From the NCBI GenBank assembly GCA_904394975.1, contig CAJFNQ010000026.1, forward strand, positions 1-22,329: 22,329 bases of DNA, in the 5' to 3' direction. Positions 6,723-14,607 of the stretch are shown here, piece after piece. A program made the translations under genes and the position numbers. Each line of letters begins with the position of its first letter. Within the stretch, counting starts at the first letter, position 1. Source of the stretch: Metaruminococcus_A gallistercoris. GTDB lineage: Bacteria; Bacillota; Clostridia; Oscillospirales; Ruminococcaceae. The notes beneath the pieces are model-generated. The model did not search any database, was not told the DNA's origin, and saw only the letters and a list, made by a program, of their open reading frames with translations.

Positions 6723-7584
6723 GCTCGTGTTTTCCTTTCAAAAGACGGTTTAAAATTTCCTGCTTTGCCTGTTCAACCGTATACACATTTCGTTCCACCG
6801 CATAACCATTGTCACTTAAAGCATGAAATACTTTGGAAATCTGCGGTATAGAAAGCCCCATATGGGAAATTGTATCCGACTTTGAAAACACCTCTTCTAC
6901 TGTGCCGTAGGTAAACACCTTTGCCTTGTTCATGACAAGCACTTTGGTCGCGTATTTGGCAACATCCTCCATGCTGTGCGAAACCAGTAAAATGGTGTTC
7001 TTTTTTTCTTTATGATATTCCTTAATACGCCCCAGAATCTGGTCCCGCCCTTTTGGGTCCAGACCAGCGGTAGGCTCGTCCAAAATAAGCACTTTTGGGT
7101 CCATGGCGATAACGCCAGCGATAGCAACGCGGCGCTTCTGCCCGCCGGAAAGTTCAAACGGGCTTTTTTCAAGCATTTCATCCGAAACGCCGGTAAAACG
7201 TGCGGCATCCCGCACACGCCGGTCAATTTCTTCGTCCGAAAGGCCCATATTTTTCGGCCCGAACGCAATGTCTTTATAAACGGTTTCCTCAAATAGCTGA
7301 TATTCCGGGTACTGAAATACCAAACCAACATTAAAGCGAAGACGGCGCATCTGCTTTTTTTCATTCCAAATGTTCTGTCCGTCAATAAACACAGCGCCTG
7401 AAGTTGGTTTTAACAATCCATTCAAATGCTGGATCAAGGTTGATTTGCCCGAGCCGGTATGCCCGATCACACCCACAAATTCCCCTTCTTCAATGGAAAG
7501 ATCAACATGATCAAGCGCCGCTTTTTCAAACGGTGTGCCTGCGCTGTAAATATGACTGAGATCTTTGATTTCAATTACTGCCAT
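6715..7584 (-). CDS. ecfA2: ECF transporter ATPase EcfA2
   Basis: This is the second ATP-binding subunit of the shared energy-coupling module. From the chosen start it has Walker A GHTGSGKST (41-49), the Q loop with Gln 91, signature LSGGQ (145-149), Walker B ILDEP with Asp169-Glu170, and switch His 203. The C-terminal extension is typical of EcfA. ATG 7584 follows GGAGG at seven bases and overlaps the end of ecfA1 by ten bases. An ORF start ten codons earlier (7614) has no comparable site. The YPEYQLFEETV sequence after the Q loop is characteristic of EcfA2 rather than EcfA1. Confidence 0.94.
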   Translation of the reverse strand: MAVIEIKDLSHIYSAGTPFEKAALDHVDLSIEEGEFVGVIGHTGSGKSTLIQHLNGLLKPTSGAVFIDGQNIWNEKKQMRRLRFNVGLVFQYPEYQLFEETVYKDIAFGPKNMGLSDEEIDRRVRDAARFTGVSDEMLEKSPFELSGGQKRRVAIAGVIAMDPKVLILDEPTAGLDPKGRDQILGRIKEYHKEKKNTILLVSHSMEDVAKYATKVLVMNKAKVFTYGTVEEVFSKSDTISHMGLSIPQISKVFHALSDNGYAVERNVYTVEQAKQEILNRLLKGKHEHA

Positions 7585-8438
7585 TTCGATCCCTCCAACA
7601 GCTTTGAAAGGCATTCATAGCACTCATCTTCGGTTAAAATATCATCCGGTATATCAATACCGCTCTTTCGCAGCTCATACGCAAGTTCTGTGACCTGTGG
7701 AACATCCAACCCGACTTCTTTCAACTGTTCCACGTTTCGGAACACTTCCTTCGGCGTGCCGTCCAACAGGATGTTACCCTCATCAATAACAACGACCCGG
7801 TCCGCTTTGACTGCTTCATCCATATAATGGGTAATCAAAACAATGGTAATGCCATACTCACGGTTGAGATCCTGAATGGTCTTAATGACCTCGCGGCGGC
7901 CGCGCGGGTCCAGCATGGCGGTAGGCTCGTCCAAGACAATACAATCCGGCCGCATGGCGATGATCCCCGCAATGGCGACCCGCTGTTTCTGACCGCCGGA
8001 AAGCTGATGGGGTGAATGGCGGTAATACTCCACCATATCCACCTGCCGCAGCGCTTCATCCACCCGGCGGCGAATCTCTTTCGGTTCAACGCCCAGATTC
8101 TCCAACCCGAAAGCAACGTCTTCTTCCACTATTGTCGCAACAATCTGATTGTCCGGGTTCTGAAAGACCATCCCAACCTTCTGGCGCAATTCCAACAGGC
8201 GTTCATCTTCAGCTGTATCAATTCCTTCCACCACAACATGCCCGGAAGTCGGTTTTAATACAGCGTTAAAATGCTTTGCAAGGGTGGATTTACCAGAGCC
8301 ATTATGACCCAGTACCGCAACAAACTGCCCTTTTTCAATTTCAAGATCAACACTTTTGAGTACCGTTGTACCCGGTTCATCCGGCATTTGCGAGGGATAC
8401 TCAAACATTAAGTGTTCGGTTTTAATAATCGTTTCCAA
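7575..8438 (-). CDS. ecfA1: ECF transporter ATPase EcfA1
   Basis: This is the first ATP-binding subunit of the ECF module, 287 residues long. Walker A is GHNGSGKST (44-52), the Q loop Gln 93 lies in VFQNPDNQIV (the EcfA1 form), the signature is LSGGQ (146-150), Walker B has Asp170-Glu171, and the switch His is 204. The start is TTG 8438, preceded by GGGAAGGG at about eight bases. No ATG gives a better fit to the family N-terminus. Forty-one bases separate it from the upstream methyltransferase gene, one of the larger gaps in this operon. Confidence 0.94.
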   Translation of the reverse strand: METIIKTEHLMFEYPSQMPDEPGTTVLKSVDLEIEKGQFVAVLGHNGSGKSTLAKHFNAVLKPTSGHVVVEGIDTAEDERLLELRQKVGMVFQNPDNQIVATIVEEDVAFGLENLGVEPKEIRRRVDEALRQVDMVEYYRHSPHQLSGGQKQRVAIAGIIAMRPDCIVLDEPTAMLDPRGRREVIKTIQDLNREYGITIVLITHYMDEAVKADRVVVIDEGNILLDGTPKEVFRNVEQLKEVGLDVPQVTELAYELRKSGIDIPDDILTEDECYECLSKLLEGSKWQ

Positions 8439-8479
8439 TCTTCAGCCCTTCCCAATCAATCCAGTGAATAAAAGAGGGT

Positions 8480-9349
8480 TTACAGTGTATTTGACCAGAG
8501 AGCGGTCGACCCGCATGGCAGTATATATCCGCTCTGGGTAACCGGCAGACCAATTTCGTCAGCTGATACACGTCCGCCGAATTTTCTGGCGACCGTAATA
8601 CCAAGAAGGTATTCCATAACCGAAGGAGACAGCCCTGTGGTATAAGAATTCAGGGCGAAAAACAACGGCTGTTCACTGAGCACTCCGGTACAAAGCTCTA
8701 CCAGCGAATGAACTTTTTCTTCCAGCTTCCAAATTTCGCCCGAAGGCCCTCTTCCATAAGAAGGGGGATCCATAATCACCGCATCATAACGGTTACCACG
8801 GCGAATCTCTCTTTGCACAAATTTCTCACAGTCATCTACAATCCAGCGAATCGGCTTATCCGAAAGGCCGGAAAGAGCCGCATTGTCGCGCGCCCACTGA
8901 ACCATTCCTTTGGAAGCGTCAACATGACACACCTGCGCTCCGGCAGCGGCACACGCAAGGGTCGCACCGCCGGTGTACGCAAACAGATTTAAAACCTTGA
9001 TCGGCCGGTTTGCCGCGCGGATCGCTTCCGTAAAATAATCCCAGTTTACCGCTTGCTCCGGAAACAATCCGGTGTGTTTAAACCCAGTCGGCCGAATGCG
9101 GAAGGTCAGTGATTTATAAGAAATCTTCCAGCTTTCCGGCAGGCGGCGAAAATAGTCCCATTCGCCGCCGCCTTTATTGGAACGCAGGTAATGCGCATCC
9201 GCTTTTTTCCAGAGCGGATGGTTTTTCACGCCATTCCAAATCACCTGAGGATCCGGGCGGATAAGAACTACATCGCCCCAACGCTCTAACTTTTCGCCGT
9301 CGGACGTATCCAGCATTTCATAGTCGTTCCAGTCGTGCGTTACTCTCAT
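8480..9349 (-). CDS. Class I SAM-dependent methyltransferase (RlmI/RlmK-like, COG1092 type)
   Basis: This Rossmann-fold methyltransferase of 289 residues probably acts on rRNA or another nucleic acid. Motif I is VLNLFAYTGG (119-128), the acidic residue that binds SAM ribose is probably Asp144 in CHVDAS, and motif IV is MDPPSYG (193-199). The region TGFKHTGLFPEQ before motif I matches the RlmI/RlmK-like catalytic domain. The N-terminal PUA domain of full RlmI is absent. The ATG overlaps the glmM stop as ATGA. The exact substrate cannot be read from the sequence. Confidence 0.87.
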   Translation of the reverse strand: MRVTHDWNDYEMLDTSDGEKLERWGDVVLIRPDPQVIWNGVKNHPLWKKADAHYLRSNKGGGEWDYFRRLPESWKISYKSLTFRIRPTGFKHTGLFPEQAVNWDYFTEAIRAANRPIKVLNLFAYTGGATLACAAAGAQVCHVDASKGMVQWARDNAALSGLSDKPIRWIVDDCEKFVQREIRRGNRYDAVIMDPPSYGRGPSGEIWKLEEKVHSLVELCTGVLSEQPLFFALNSYTTGLSPSVMEYLLGITVARKFGGRVSADEIGLPVTQSGYILPCGSTALWSNTL

Positions 9350-10695
9350 GCGTTCAACTGCTCCTTGATCAGGTCTGCAATCTGGATTGCATAACGGTTT
9401 GCAATCTCCAGTTCTTTTCCTTCTACCATAACACGAATGAGCGGCTCTGTACCGGATGCACGGACCAGAATCCGTCCGTTATCCGCAAGTTCCGCTTTTG
9501 CTTTCTCAATGGCCTGCACAATCGTTTCATTTTCTTCCAACAAACGTTTGCCCTGCGCATCCGCACGAATGTTGACCATCACCTGTGGGAAGCGCTCCAT
9601 AACCGAGCCGATGGAAGAAAGTTTTTTGCCGTAATCGCGAACGATGCTCATAAGCTGGATGGCAGAAAGCTGACCATCTCCCGTCGTTGCATAATCGGTA
9701 AAGATAATGTGGCCGGACTGTTCACCACCGAGGTTATAATCACCTTTAAGCATCTCTTCCAGCACATATCGGTCACCGACATTCGCGGCGATCGCATGAA
9801 CCTGCTCATGGTTTGCAAAATGGAAAAAACCAAGATTGCTCATAACCGTGACGACAACAGTATCATTGTGCAGCTTTCCTTTTTCTTTCATATATTTTGA
9901 GAAGATCGCCAGCATTTTATCACCGTCAACCTGATTGCCCTCTTCATCAATGGCAAGGCAACGGTCAGCGTCACCATCAAACGCGACGCCCAACTGGCAG
10001 CGATGTTTTTTCATAAAAGCAGTCAGCGCTTCCAGATGGGTAGAACCACAGCCGTCATTGATATTTGTTCCGTCCGGCTGCGCATTGATGATAAGTGGTT
10101 TGGCTCCAAGGCCCTTGAACAGCAATTCTGCCGTAACACTTGCAGAACCGTTCGCACAGTCTACTGCTACCGTCATTCCCTCAAGATTATCATCAAGAGA
10201 AGCAGTCAAATGCTTGACGTAATCCACAACCGCGCTCTTCACACGGGTCACGCGGCCAAGTTCTATATTATTTTTCAAATATGGGGTGAGATCGCCATGG
10301 ATCAGCGCTTCAATTTCATCTTCCAGTGAATCGGAAAGCTTATAACCCTCACCGTTAAACAGCTTAATGCCGTTGTATTCCACAGGGTTATGAGAAGCGG
10401 AAATCATAACGCCTGCATCTGCGCCGTACTTCTTTACCAGGTAAGCCACGGCCGGAGTCGGCACCACACCTAAAATTTCAGCATCCGCTCCGACCGAACA
10501 GATACCGGCGACCATTGCCGCTTCCAGCATATCGGAGGAAATACGGGTATCCTTCCCAATAATCAGTTTCGGTTTGTGTGAGGTATGTTTTGTCAACACA
10601 ACAGCCGCGGCACGGCCAATCTGCATGGCAAGCTCACAGGTAAGCTCGGTTCCGGCTACCCCTCTGACTCCGTCGGTTCCAAACATTCTGCTCAT
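9346..10695 (-). CDS. glmM: Phosphoglucosamine mutase GlmM
   Basis: GlmM converts glucosamine-6-phosphate to glucosamine-1-phosphate on the route to UDP-GlcNAc and peptidoglycan. All four landmarks are present: the phosphoserine loop ISASHNP (Ser101), the metal loop DGDADR, the sugar loop GGEQSGH, and the phosphate loop RASGTEPLIR near the C-terminus. The 449-residue length is standard. ATG 10695 follows GGAGG at seven bases. In many Firmicutes glmM sits beside cdaA-cdaR; here it follows ruvB by 19 bases, with no cda genes in the window. Confidence 0.97.
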   Translation of the reverse strand: MSRMFGTDGVRGVAGTELTCELAMQIGRAAAVVLTKHTSHKPKLIIGKDTRISSDMLEAAMVAGICSVGADAEILGVVPTPAVAYLVKKYGADAGVMISASHNPVEYNGIKLFNGEGYKLSDSLEDEIEALIHGDLTPYLKNNIELGRVTRVKSAVVDYVKHLTASLDDNLEGMTVAVDCANGSASVTAELLFKGLGAKPLIINAQPDGTNINDGCGSTHLEALTAFMKKHRCQLGVAFDGDADRCLAIDEEGNQVDGDKMLAIFSKYMKEKGKLHNDTVVVTVMSNLGFFHFANHEQVHAIAANVGDRYVLEEMLKGDYNLGGEQSGHIIFTDYATTGDGQLSAIQLMSIVRDYGKKLSSIGSVMERFPQVMVNIRADAQGKRLLEENETIVQAIEKAKAELADNGRILVRASGTEPLIRVMVEGKELEIANRYAIQIADLIKEQLNA

Positions 10696-10714
10696 AGTTG
10701 ATCCTCCAAAACAA

Positions 10715-11770
10715 TTAAAATTTTAGTTGTTCCGGGCCGTCCTCATTCCGGCGGCCTTTGCGCTGCAAATGCAGGTGTTCATACGCAAGATCGGTTGCGC
10801 ACCGTCCCCGCGGTGTACGGGATAAAAAGCCAAGCTGGAGCAGATAAGGTTCGTAAACATCTTCCAGCGTGACGGATTCTTCGCCTAAGGCGGCAGCAAG
10901 CGTTTCCAAACCGACCGGTCCGCCGCCATAATTACGGATGATTGTCGTTAACATTCGGCGGTCGATGGAATCCAGCCCCAGTTCATCGATCTCCAGTTTA
11001 TCCAGAGCCGTATCAACGATTTCACGTTCTACCGTGCCGTTGCCCATGACCTGTGCAAAATCCCGCACCCGTTTGAGCAAACGGTTCGCGATTCGCGGCG
11101 TTCCCCGGGAACGCTTCGCCAATTCCATGGCGCCGTCCCTCGTGCAGGAGATTTCCAGAATGCCGGCAGAACGCAAAATAATTTCCGCAAGCTGTTCCTG
11201 TGTATATAGCTCAAGCCGCAACATAACGCCAAAGCGGTCACGCAGCGGCGCCGTGAGCTGCCCTGCGCGGGTCGTCGCCCCAACCAGTGTGAATTTAGGC
11301 AGATCAATGCGAATCGAACGGGCGCTCGGTCCTTTTCCAATGATAATATCCAGCGCGTAGTCTTCCATGGCCGGATATAAAACCTCTTCAACCGCGCGGG
11401 AAAGGCGGTGGATCTCGTCAATAAACAAAACATCGTTTGGGCTTAAGTTGGTCAGAAGCGCCGCAAGATCCCCTGGCTTTTCGATGGCAGGGCCTGAGGT
11501 GATTCGCACATTGACGTTCATCTCGTTGGCAATGATACAGGAAAGGGTTGTTTTACCCAGTCCAGGCGGTCCGTAAAGCAACACATGATCGAGCGGTTCA
11601 CCACGCCCTTTTGCCGCTTCAATAAACACCGAAAGATTTTCTTTTACTTTATCCTGCCCAATGTATTCCGAAAGCGTTTTCGGCCGCAGGCTGTATTCAA
11701 CATCCACATCATCGGTCGTGCTTTCGGCCGACATGATACGGTTTTCAAAGTCCATATTGCTGTCAAACAT
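10715..11770 (-). CDS. ruvB: Holliday junction branch migration ATPase RuvB
   Basis: RuvB is the AAA+ motor that drives branch migration with RuvA. Walker A is GPPGLGKT (67-74), Walker B is LFIDEIHR (Asp118-Glu119), sensor 1 lies in LVGATTRAG, and an RDRFG motif supplies the arginine finger region. The C-terminal winged-helix domain includes RTPRGR. The length of 351 residues is normal. The start follows AGGGGTG and lies four bases after the ruvA stop. Confidence 0.97.
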   Translation of the reverse strand: MFDSNMDFENRIMSAESTTDDVDVEYSLRPKTLSEYIGQDKVKENLSVFIEAAKGRGEPLDHVLLYGPPGLGKTTLSCIIANEMNVNVRITSGPAIEKPGDLAALLTNLSPNDVLFIDEIHRLSRAVEEVLYPAMEDYALDIIIGKGPSARSIRIDLPKFTLVGATTRAGQLTAPLRDRFGVMLRLELYTQEQLAEIILRSAGILEISCTRDGAMELAKRSRGTPRIANRLLKRVRDFAQVMGNGTVEREIVDTALDKLEIDELGLDSIDRRMLTTIIRNYGGGPVGLETLAAALGEESVTLEDVYEPYLLQLGFLSRTPRGRCATDLAYEHLHLQRKGRRNEDGPEQLKF

Positions 11771-11774
11771 TCAA

Positions 11775-12386
11775 TCACCCCTGTGCGGCAAGTGCTTTCA
11801 ACGCCGACTTAATGAGTTCTTCTACCGGTAGCGAGGGGTCCAACGCTGAAACAACACGTGCTGCCTGTGACTGTGGATAACCCAGCACAACCAATGCGCT
11901 GATCGCTTCCGACAGATTGCCTTGCCCGGAGATTACTCCGCTGACCGAAACATTTGAATTCACAACACCGGTCTCCAGCTGCTCTTTGGTAATTTTATCC
12001 TTTAACTCCAAAACAATGCGCTGAGCGGTCTTCAGGCCTATGCCTTTTGCGGCGGTAAACGCCTTACTGTCACCGGTCGCCACACACAATGCAAATTGTT
12101 CAGAACTGATGTTAGAAAGAATTGACAATGCCGCTTTGGGCCCAACCCCGGAAACCGAAATGAGCATTTCAAAACATTTCCGCTCGTTTAAATCGGCAAA
12201 ACCGAACAGTTCCACCCCGTCCTCACGAACATATAAATGGGTATATAATTTTGCCTCACTGCCTACTTTTGGTAAGCGGCTCATCGTTTGTGTGGTAGTG
12301 CGCAGGCCATACCCTACCCCCGCGCATTCCAAAACGGCAAGATTCGGTTCCAAATGAACCAGTGTTCCACGTAAACTGTAAATCAT
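11775..12386 (-). CDS. ruvA: Holliday junction DNA-binding protein RuvA
   Basis: RuvA tetramers bind the four-way junction and load RuvB. The N-terminal OB-fold domain covers about 1-62 (MIYSLRGTLV...), followed by two helix-hairpin-helix elements around SVSGVGPKAAL and AAKGIGLKTAQRIVLELKDK. A flexible linker and the RuvB-binding domain III occupy about 155-203. The length of 203 residues is typical. The ATG shares one base with the ruvC stop (TGATG). Confidence 0.97.
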   Translation of the reverse strand: MIYSLRGTLVHLEPNLAVLECAGVGYGLRTTTQTMSRLPKVGSEAKLYTHLYVREDGVELFGFADLNERKCFEMLISVSGVGPKAALSILSNISSEQFALCVATGDSKAFTAAKGIGLKTAQRIVLELKDKITKEQLETGVVNSNVSVSGVISGQGNLSEAISALVVLGYPQSQAARVVSALDPSLPVEELIKSALKALAAQG

Positions 12387-12895
12387 CAGCGAAGCATTCC
12401 TTTAATTATTTTTTCATTGATTTTAGACGGAGCCGCATGCGCGTGGCAGATCGCGATGGCAAGCGCATCTGCCGTATCATCCGGCTTCGGCACCTCACGA
12501 AGATTGAGCAGACGCTTGGTCATATCCATCACCTGCGCTTTGATCGCGCGTCCATATCCCACAACCGACTGCTTTACCTGAAGCGGGGTATATTCATACA
12601 CAGGGACTCCTGCTTTGGTCGCTGCCAAAATAATGGCCCCTCTGGCCTGCGCTACGTCAATCACGGTCTTCTGGTTGGAATTAAAAAACAGCTTTTCCAC
12701 CGACATCGCTTCCGGCTTATGTATGGCGAGAATCTGAGAAAGGTCCTCGTATATAGTAAGAAGACGCTGTTCAAACGGCATTCCTGCCGGCGTTGTAATG
12801 GCGCCGTAATCCAACGTTGTAAAGCGATTGGAACGATATTCAATGACTCCGTAACCTACAATTGCATAGCCCGGGTCGATCCCTATTATTTTCAC
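12386..12895 (-). CDS. ruvC: Crossover junction endodeoxyribonuclease RuvC
   Basis: RuvC cuts Holliday junctions symmetrically. Counting from GTG 12895 (169 residues), the four catalytic acidic residues are Asp7 in IIGIDPG, Glu67 in SVEKLFF, and Asp140 and Asp143 in KPDDTADALA, matching the family. The frame extends upstream to 12937, but the family begins at this valine codon, so the GTG start is preferred. GAGG lies 11 bases before it, a rather long spacing. It is the first gene of the long minus-strand operon. Confidence 0.95.
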   Translation of the reverse strand: MKIIGIDPGYAIVGYGVIEYRSNRFTTLDYGAITTPAGMPFEQRLLTIYEDLSQILAIHKPEAMSVEKLFFNSNQKTVIDVAQARGAIILAATKAGVPVYEYTPLQVKQSVVGYGRAIKAQVMDMTKRLLNLREVPKPDDTADALAIAICHAHAAPSKINEKIIKGMLR

Positions 12896-12918
12896 CTTGC
12901 AATATACCTCATTTATTG

Positions 12919-12938
12919 ATTGCTTTGTTGAAAGCAAT
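12919..12938. repeat. Inverted repeat in the ruvC leader
   Basis: ATTGCTTT (12919-12926) and AAAGCAAT (12931-12938) form an eight-base perfect stem with a four-base loop, between the promoter and the ruvC ribosome binding site. No T run follows, so it is not a terminator. It may be an mRNA-stability element or an operator. It resembles the palindrome before clp. Confidence 0.45.
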
Positions 12939-12970
12939 CCCTAGCATTCAGCTTATACATAATCTATTGT

Positions 12971-12999
12971 ATTATAGCACAAAAAACATCGTTAGGCAA
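12971..12999 (-). promoter_or_regulatory. Promoter of the ruvC operon
   Basis: On the minus strand TTGCCT (12999-12994), a 17-base spacer and a perfect TATAAT (12976-12971) preceded by TGC (extended -10) lie about 75 bases upstream of the ruvC start. No LexA-like CGAAC...GTTCG site was seen around it. The 190 bases from here to 13187 otherwise hold only the terminator of the next gene. Confidence 0.75.
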
Positions 13000-13139
13000 C
13001 CAAACCGGGTTTCGCAAAAAACGTAAATAAACGGATATTTTCATCCGCGAGAAAAGCCTGCCGGCAAACCCTAAAAGCTTGCAAGCCGCCGCTGTTTTCG
13101 TGATTTGTTCTTCCACACGCAATAAATGGCTCAAAAAAG

Positions 13140-13166
13140 AAAGCGATGCACCTTGTGCACCGCTTT
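13140..13166 (-). terminator. Terminator of the DUF362 gene
   Basis: On the minus strand AAAGCGGTGCAC pairs with GTGCATCGCTTT (one G-U pair) around a three-base loop, followed by CTTTTTTGAG. It lies 20 bases after the DUF362 stop codon. Confidence 0.8.
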
Positions 13167-13186
13167 ATTATATGAATGACTACCGA

Positions 13187-14311
13187 TTATTTTACCCGAA
13201 CGATCTGGTAGCTTCTTGTGCCTACGCCGATTTTTTCAGCATGCTCCAAGCAAACCTTCCAGTCGCTTTCCGGTGTTGTGTTCACGAAATGATCGTGATG
13301 GTCGCAAAAACCGTCCGCATGCATATTATCATACAGCAAGCTGCCCGGATTGACAGGCTGTGCATTGCAGGCGTCAGCGCAAGCCATATCCAACGCGACC
13401 GGGTCAAACGACGCAAACATGCCGATATCCGGAACAATCGGAGCATCATTTTCGGCATGGCAATCACAGAACGGAGATACATCCATTACAATGTTCACAT
13501 GGAACTGCGGACGGCCATCTACAACCGCTTTCGCATATTCCGCCATTTTCATGCCAAGCTCTTCCGCTGCCTGATAGTTCGGGTTTGCAATCGCGTCAAA
13601 CGAGCAGGAGCCAATGCAACGTCCACAGCCCACACATTTATTGTGGTCAATACTCGCTTTGCGATTCTCATCAAACGAAATCGCACTATGCGCACAATTC
13701 TTGGCGCATGCTTTACATCCACGGCAGATGCTCTGGTCAACTTCCGGTTTTCCGCCGCAGTGCTGCTCCATCTTACCAGCACGGGAACCACATCCCATAC
13801 CAAGGTTTTTGATTGCTCCGCCAAACCCGGCAAGCTCATGCCCTTTAAAGTGATTGAGCGAAATGATAACATCTGCATCCATAACCGCACGGCCAATGCG
13901 CGCCTCTTTTACATAAGTGCCACCCTCAACCGGTACAAGCACCTCATCGGTGCCTTTCAAGCCGTCCGCAATGATGACATGGCAGCCGGTGGAAAACGGC
14001 GAAAAACCATTTTCATACGCAGCGTCCATATGATCGAGCGCATTTTTCCGGCGGCCGACGTAGAGCGTATTGCAGTCAGTCAAAAACGGCATACCGCCTT
14101 TTTCTTTCACAAGATCCGCAACAGCTTTTGCAAAATTCGGGCGAAGGAAAGCCAAATTCCCAGGTTCGCCAAAATGGATTTTAATCGCGGTAAATTTTCC
14201 CTCAAAGTCGATGTTGCCAATGCCGGCTTTTTCCATCAGCCGTCTCAGTTTTAAAAGAAGAGTATCTCCCTGATTCACTCTCATGTCGCAGAAATAGACG
14301 TTAGACTGGTT
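13187..14311 (-). CDS. DUF362 protein with two 4Fe-4S ferredoxin motifs
   Basis: This 374-residue protein combines a DUF362 core with a bacterial-type ferredoxin insert. The first cluster has C-x2-C-x2-C-x3-C at Cys197-207 (CRGCKACAKNC) and the second has the same pattern at Cys227-237 (CVGCGRCIGSC). The core includes HFKGHELAGFGGAIKN and GMGCGSRAGK, usual for the family. No signal peptide is seen, so it is probably cytoplasmic. The biochemical function of the family is largely undefined; an electron-transfer or iron-sulfur role is inferred. The start is ATG 14311, with AAAGGAG eight bases upstream. The frame is open further upstream to 14353 without a ribosome binding site. Its leader carries the competing hairpins at 14380-14462. 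Confidence 0.92.
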   Translation of the reverse strand, partial: NQSNVYFCDMRVNQGDTLLLKLRRLMEKAGIGNIDFEGKFTAIKIHFGEPGNLAFLRPNFAKAVADLVKEKGGMPFLTDCNTLYVGRRKNALDHMDAAYENGFSPFSTGCHVIIADGLKGTDEVLVPVEGGTYVKEARIGRAVMDADVIISLNHFKGHELAGFGGAIKNLGMGCGSRAGKMEQHCGGKPEVDQSICRGCKACAKNCAHSAISFDENRKASIDHNKCVGCGRCIGSCSFDAIANPNYQAAEELGMKMAEYAKAVVDGRPQFHVNIVMDVSPFCDCHAENDAPIVPDIGMFASFDPVALDMACADACNAQPVNPGSLLYDNMHADGFCDHHDHFVNTTPESDWKVCLEHAEKIGVGTRSYQIVRVK

Positions 14312-14379
14312 CATTTTCTGTTCTCCTTTTTTGGATTCATTGGTTTGTTCCACAAAATAATTTTGAGGAATTTACGGCT

Positions 14380-14462
14380 GTGGTTTCAGCATCCATATTA
14401 CGGAAAAATCACGTTTTGCCGTAATATCAAAACGTGATTTTTCTATTTTCAGCTGAAATCAC
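14380..14462 (-). promoter_or_regulatory. Structured leader with mutually exclusive hairpins upstream of the DUF362 gene
   Basis: Six segments can pair in two ways. State A: a 14-pair stem (14404-14417 with 14429-14442) inside an 11-pair outer stem (14380-14390 with 14452-14462, one G-U). State B: ATATTACGG (14395-14403) with CCGTAATAT (14419-14427), nine perfect pairs, plus AAATCAC (14434-14440) with GTGATTT (14456-14462). The two states exclude each other because they share strands. On the minus strand the 14-pair stem ends in TTTTT, like a terminator. The layout resembles an attenuator or riboswitch expression platform, but no known riboswitch core was recognised. Confidence 0.45.
14404..14442 (-). 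terminator. Terminator-like 14-pair hairpin in the DUF362 leader
   Basis: AAAAATCACGTTTT and AAAACGTGATTTTT form a perfect stem around an 11-base loop. The A and T tails are part of the stem, as in many intrinsic terminators. It lies between tRNA-Gln(CTG) and the DUF362 start, so on the minus strand it either backs up the tRNA terminator or controls read-through into DUF362. Confidence 0.6.
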
Positions 14463-14464
14463 AA

Positions 14465-14496
14465 AAATGGACAAACCATTTATGGTTTGTCCATTT
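14465..14496 (-). terminator. Terminator of tRNA-Gln(CTG)
   Basis: AAATGGACAAACCAT (14465-14479) pairs perfectly with ATGGTTTGTCCATTT (14482-14496). On the minus strand the stem starts four bases after the tRNA CCA end and runs into TTTTTGTG. Confidence 0.8.
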
Positions 14497-14500
14497 CATC

Positions 14501-14576
14501 TGGTTGGGGTGGAAGGATTTGAACCCTCGGAATGACGGGGCCAGAACCCGCTGCCTTACCACTTGGCTACACCCCA
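14501..14576 (-). tRNA. tRNA-Gln (anticodon CTG)
   Basis: On the minus strand TGGGGTG (14576-14570) pairs with CACCCCA (14511-14505), followed by discriminator A and an encoded CCA (14503-14501). The anticodon arm GCGGG-TTCTGGC-CCCGT gives CTG, which reads CAG only. It is a single-gene unit with its own promoter and terminator. It complements tRNA-Gln(TTG) at the left end of the window. Confidence 0.95.
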
Positions 14577-14585
14577 ATAAATATT

Positions 14586-14600
14586 GTTCCGTCGCGGAAC
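14586..14600 (-). repeat. Inverted repeat at the transcript start of tRNA-Gln(CTG)
   Basis: GTTCCG and CGGAAC form a six-pair hairpin with a three-base loop, just downstream of the -10 box. A similar TTCCG...CGGAA inverted repeat lies at 690-717 in front of tRNA-Gly. It may affect transcript start or 5' processing; this is inference. Confidence 0.35.
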
Positions 14601-14607
14601 GGTTTTA

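Noticed and set aside
6003..6851. A 282-codon plus-strand open frame across ecfT and the end of ecfA2.
   Set aside because: It is antisense to well-supported genes, its translation is a His/Asn/Lys-rich shadow without membrane or catalytic motifs, and it has no ribosome binding site.
12940..13080. A LexA (SOS) box at the ruvC promoter.
   Set aside because: No GAAC/GTTC inverted repeat with the right spacing could be found by eye.
13079..14254. A 391-codon plus-strand open frame antisense to the DUF362 gene.
   Set aside because: It covers almost exactly the opposite strand of a clear 4Fe-4S protein gene, its translation shows no recognisable domain, and no ribosome binding site precedes it. 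It is a codon-bias shadow.
14395..14442. A stable H-type pseudoknot from the hairpin loop pairing with the adjacent flank.
   Set aside because: With a 14-pair first stem and no linker bases to cross it, both stems cannot form together; alternative folds are the better reading.
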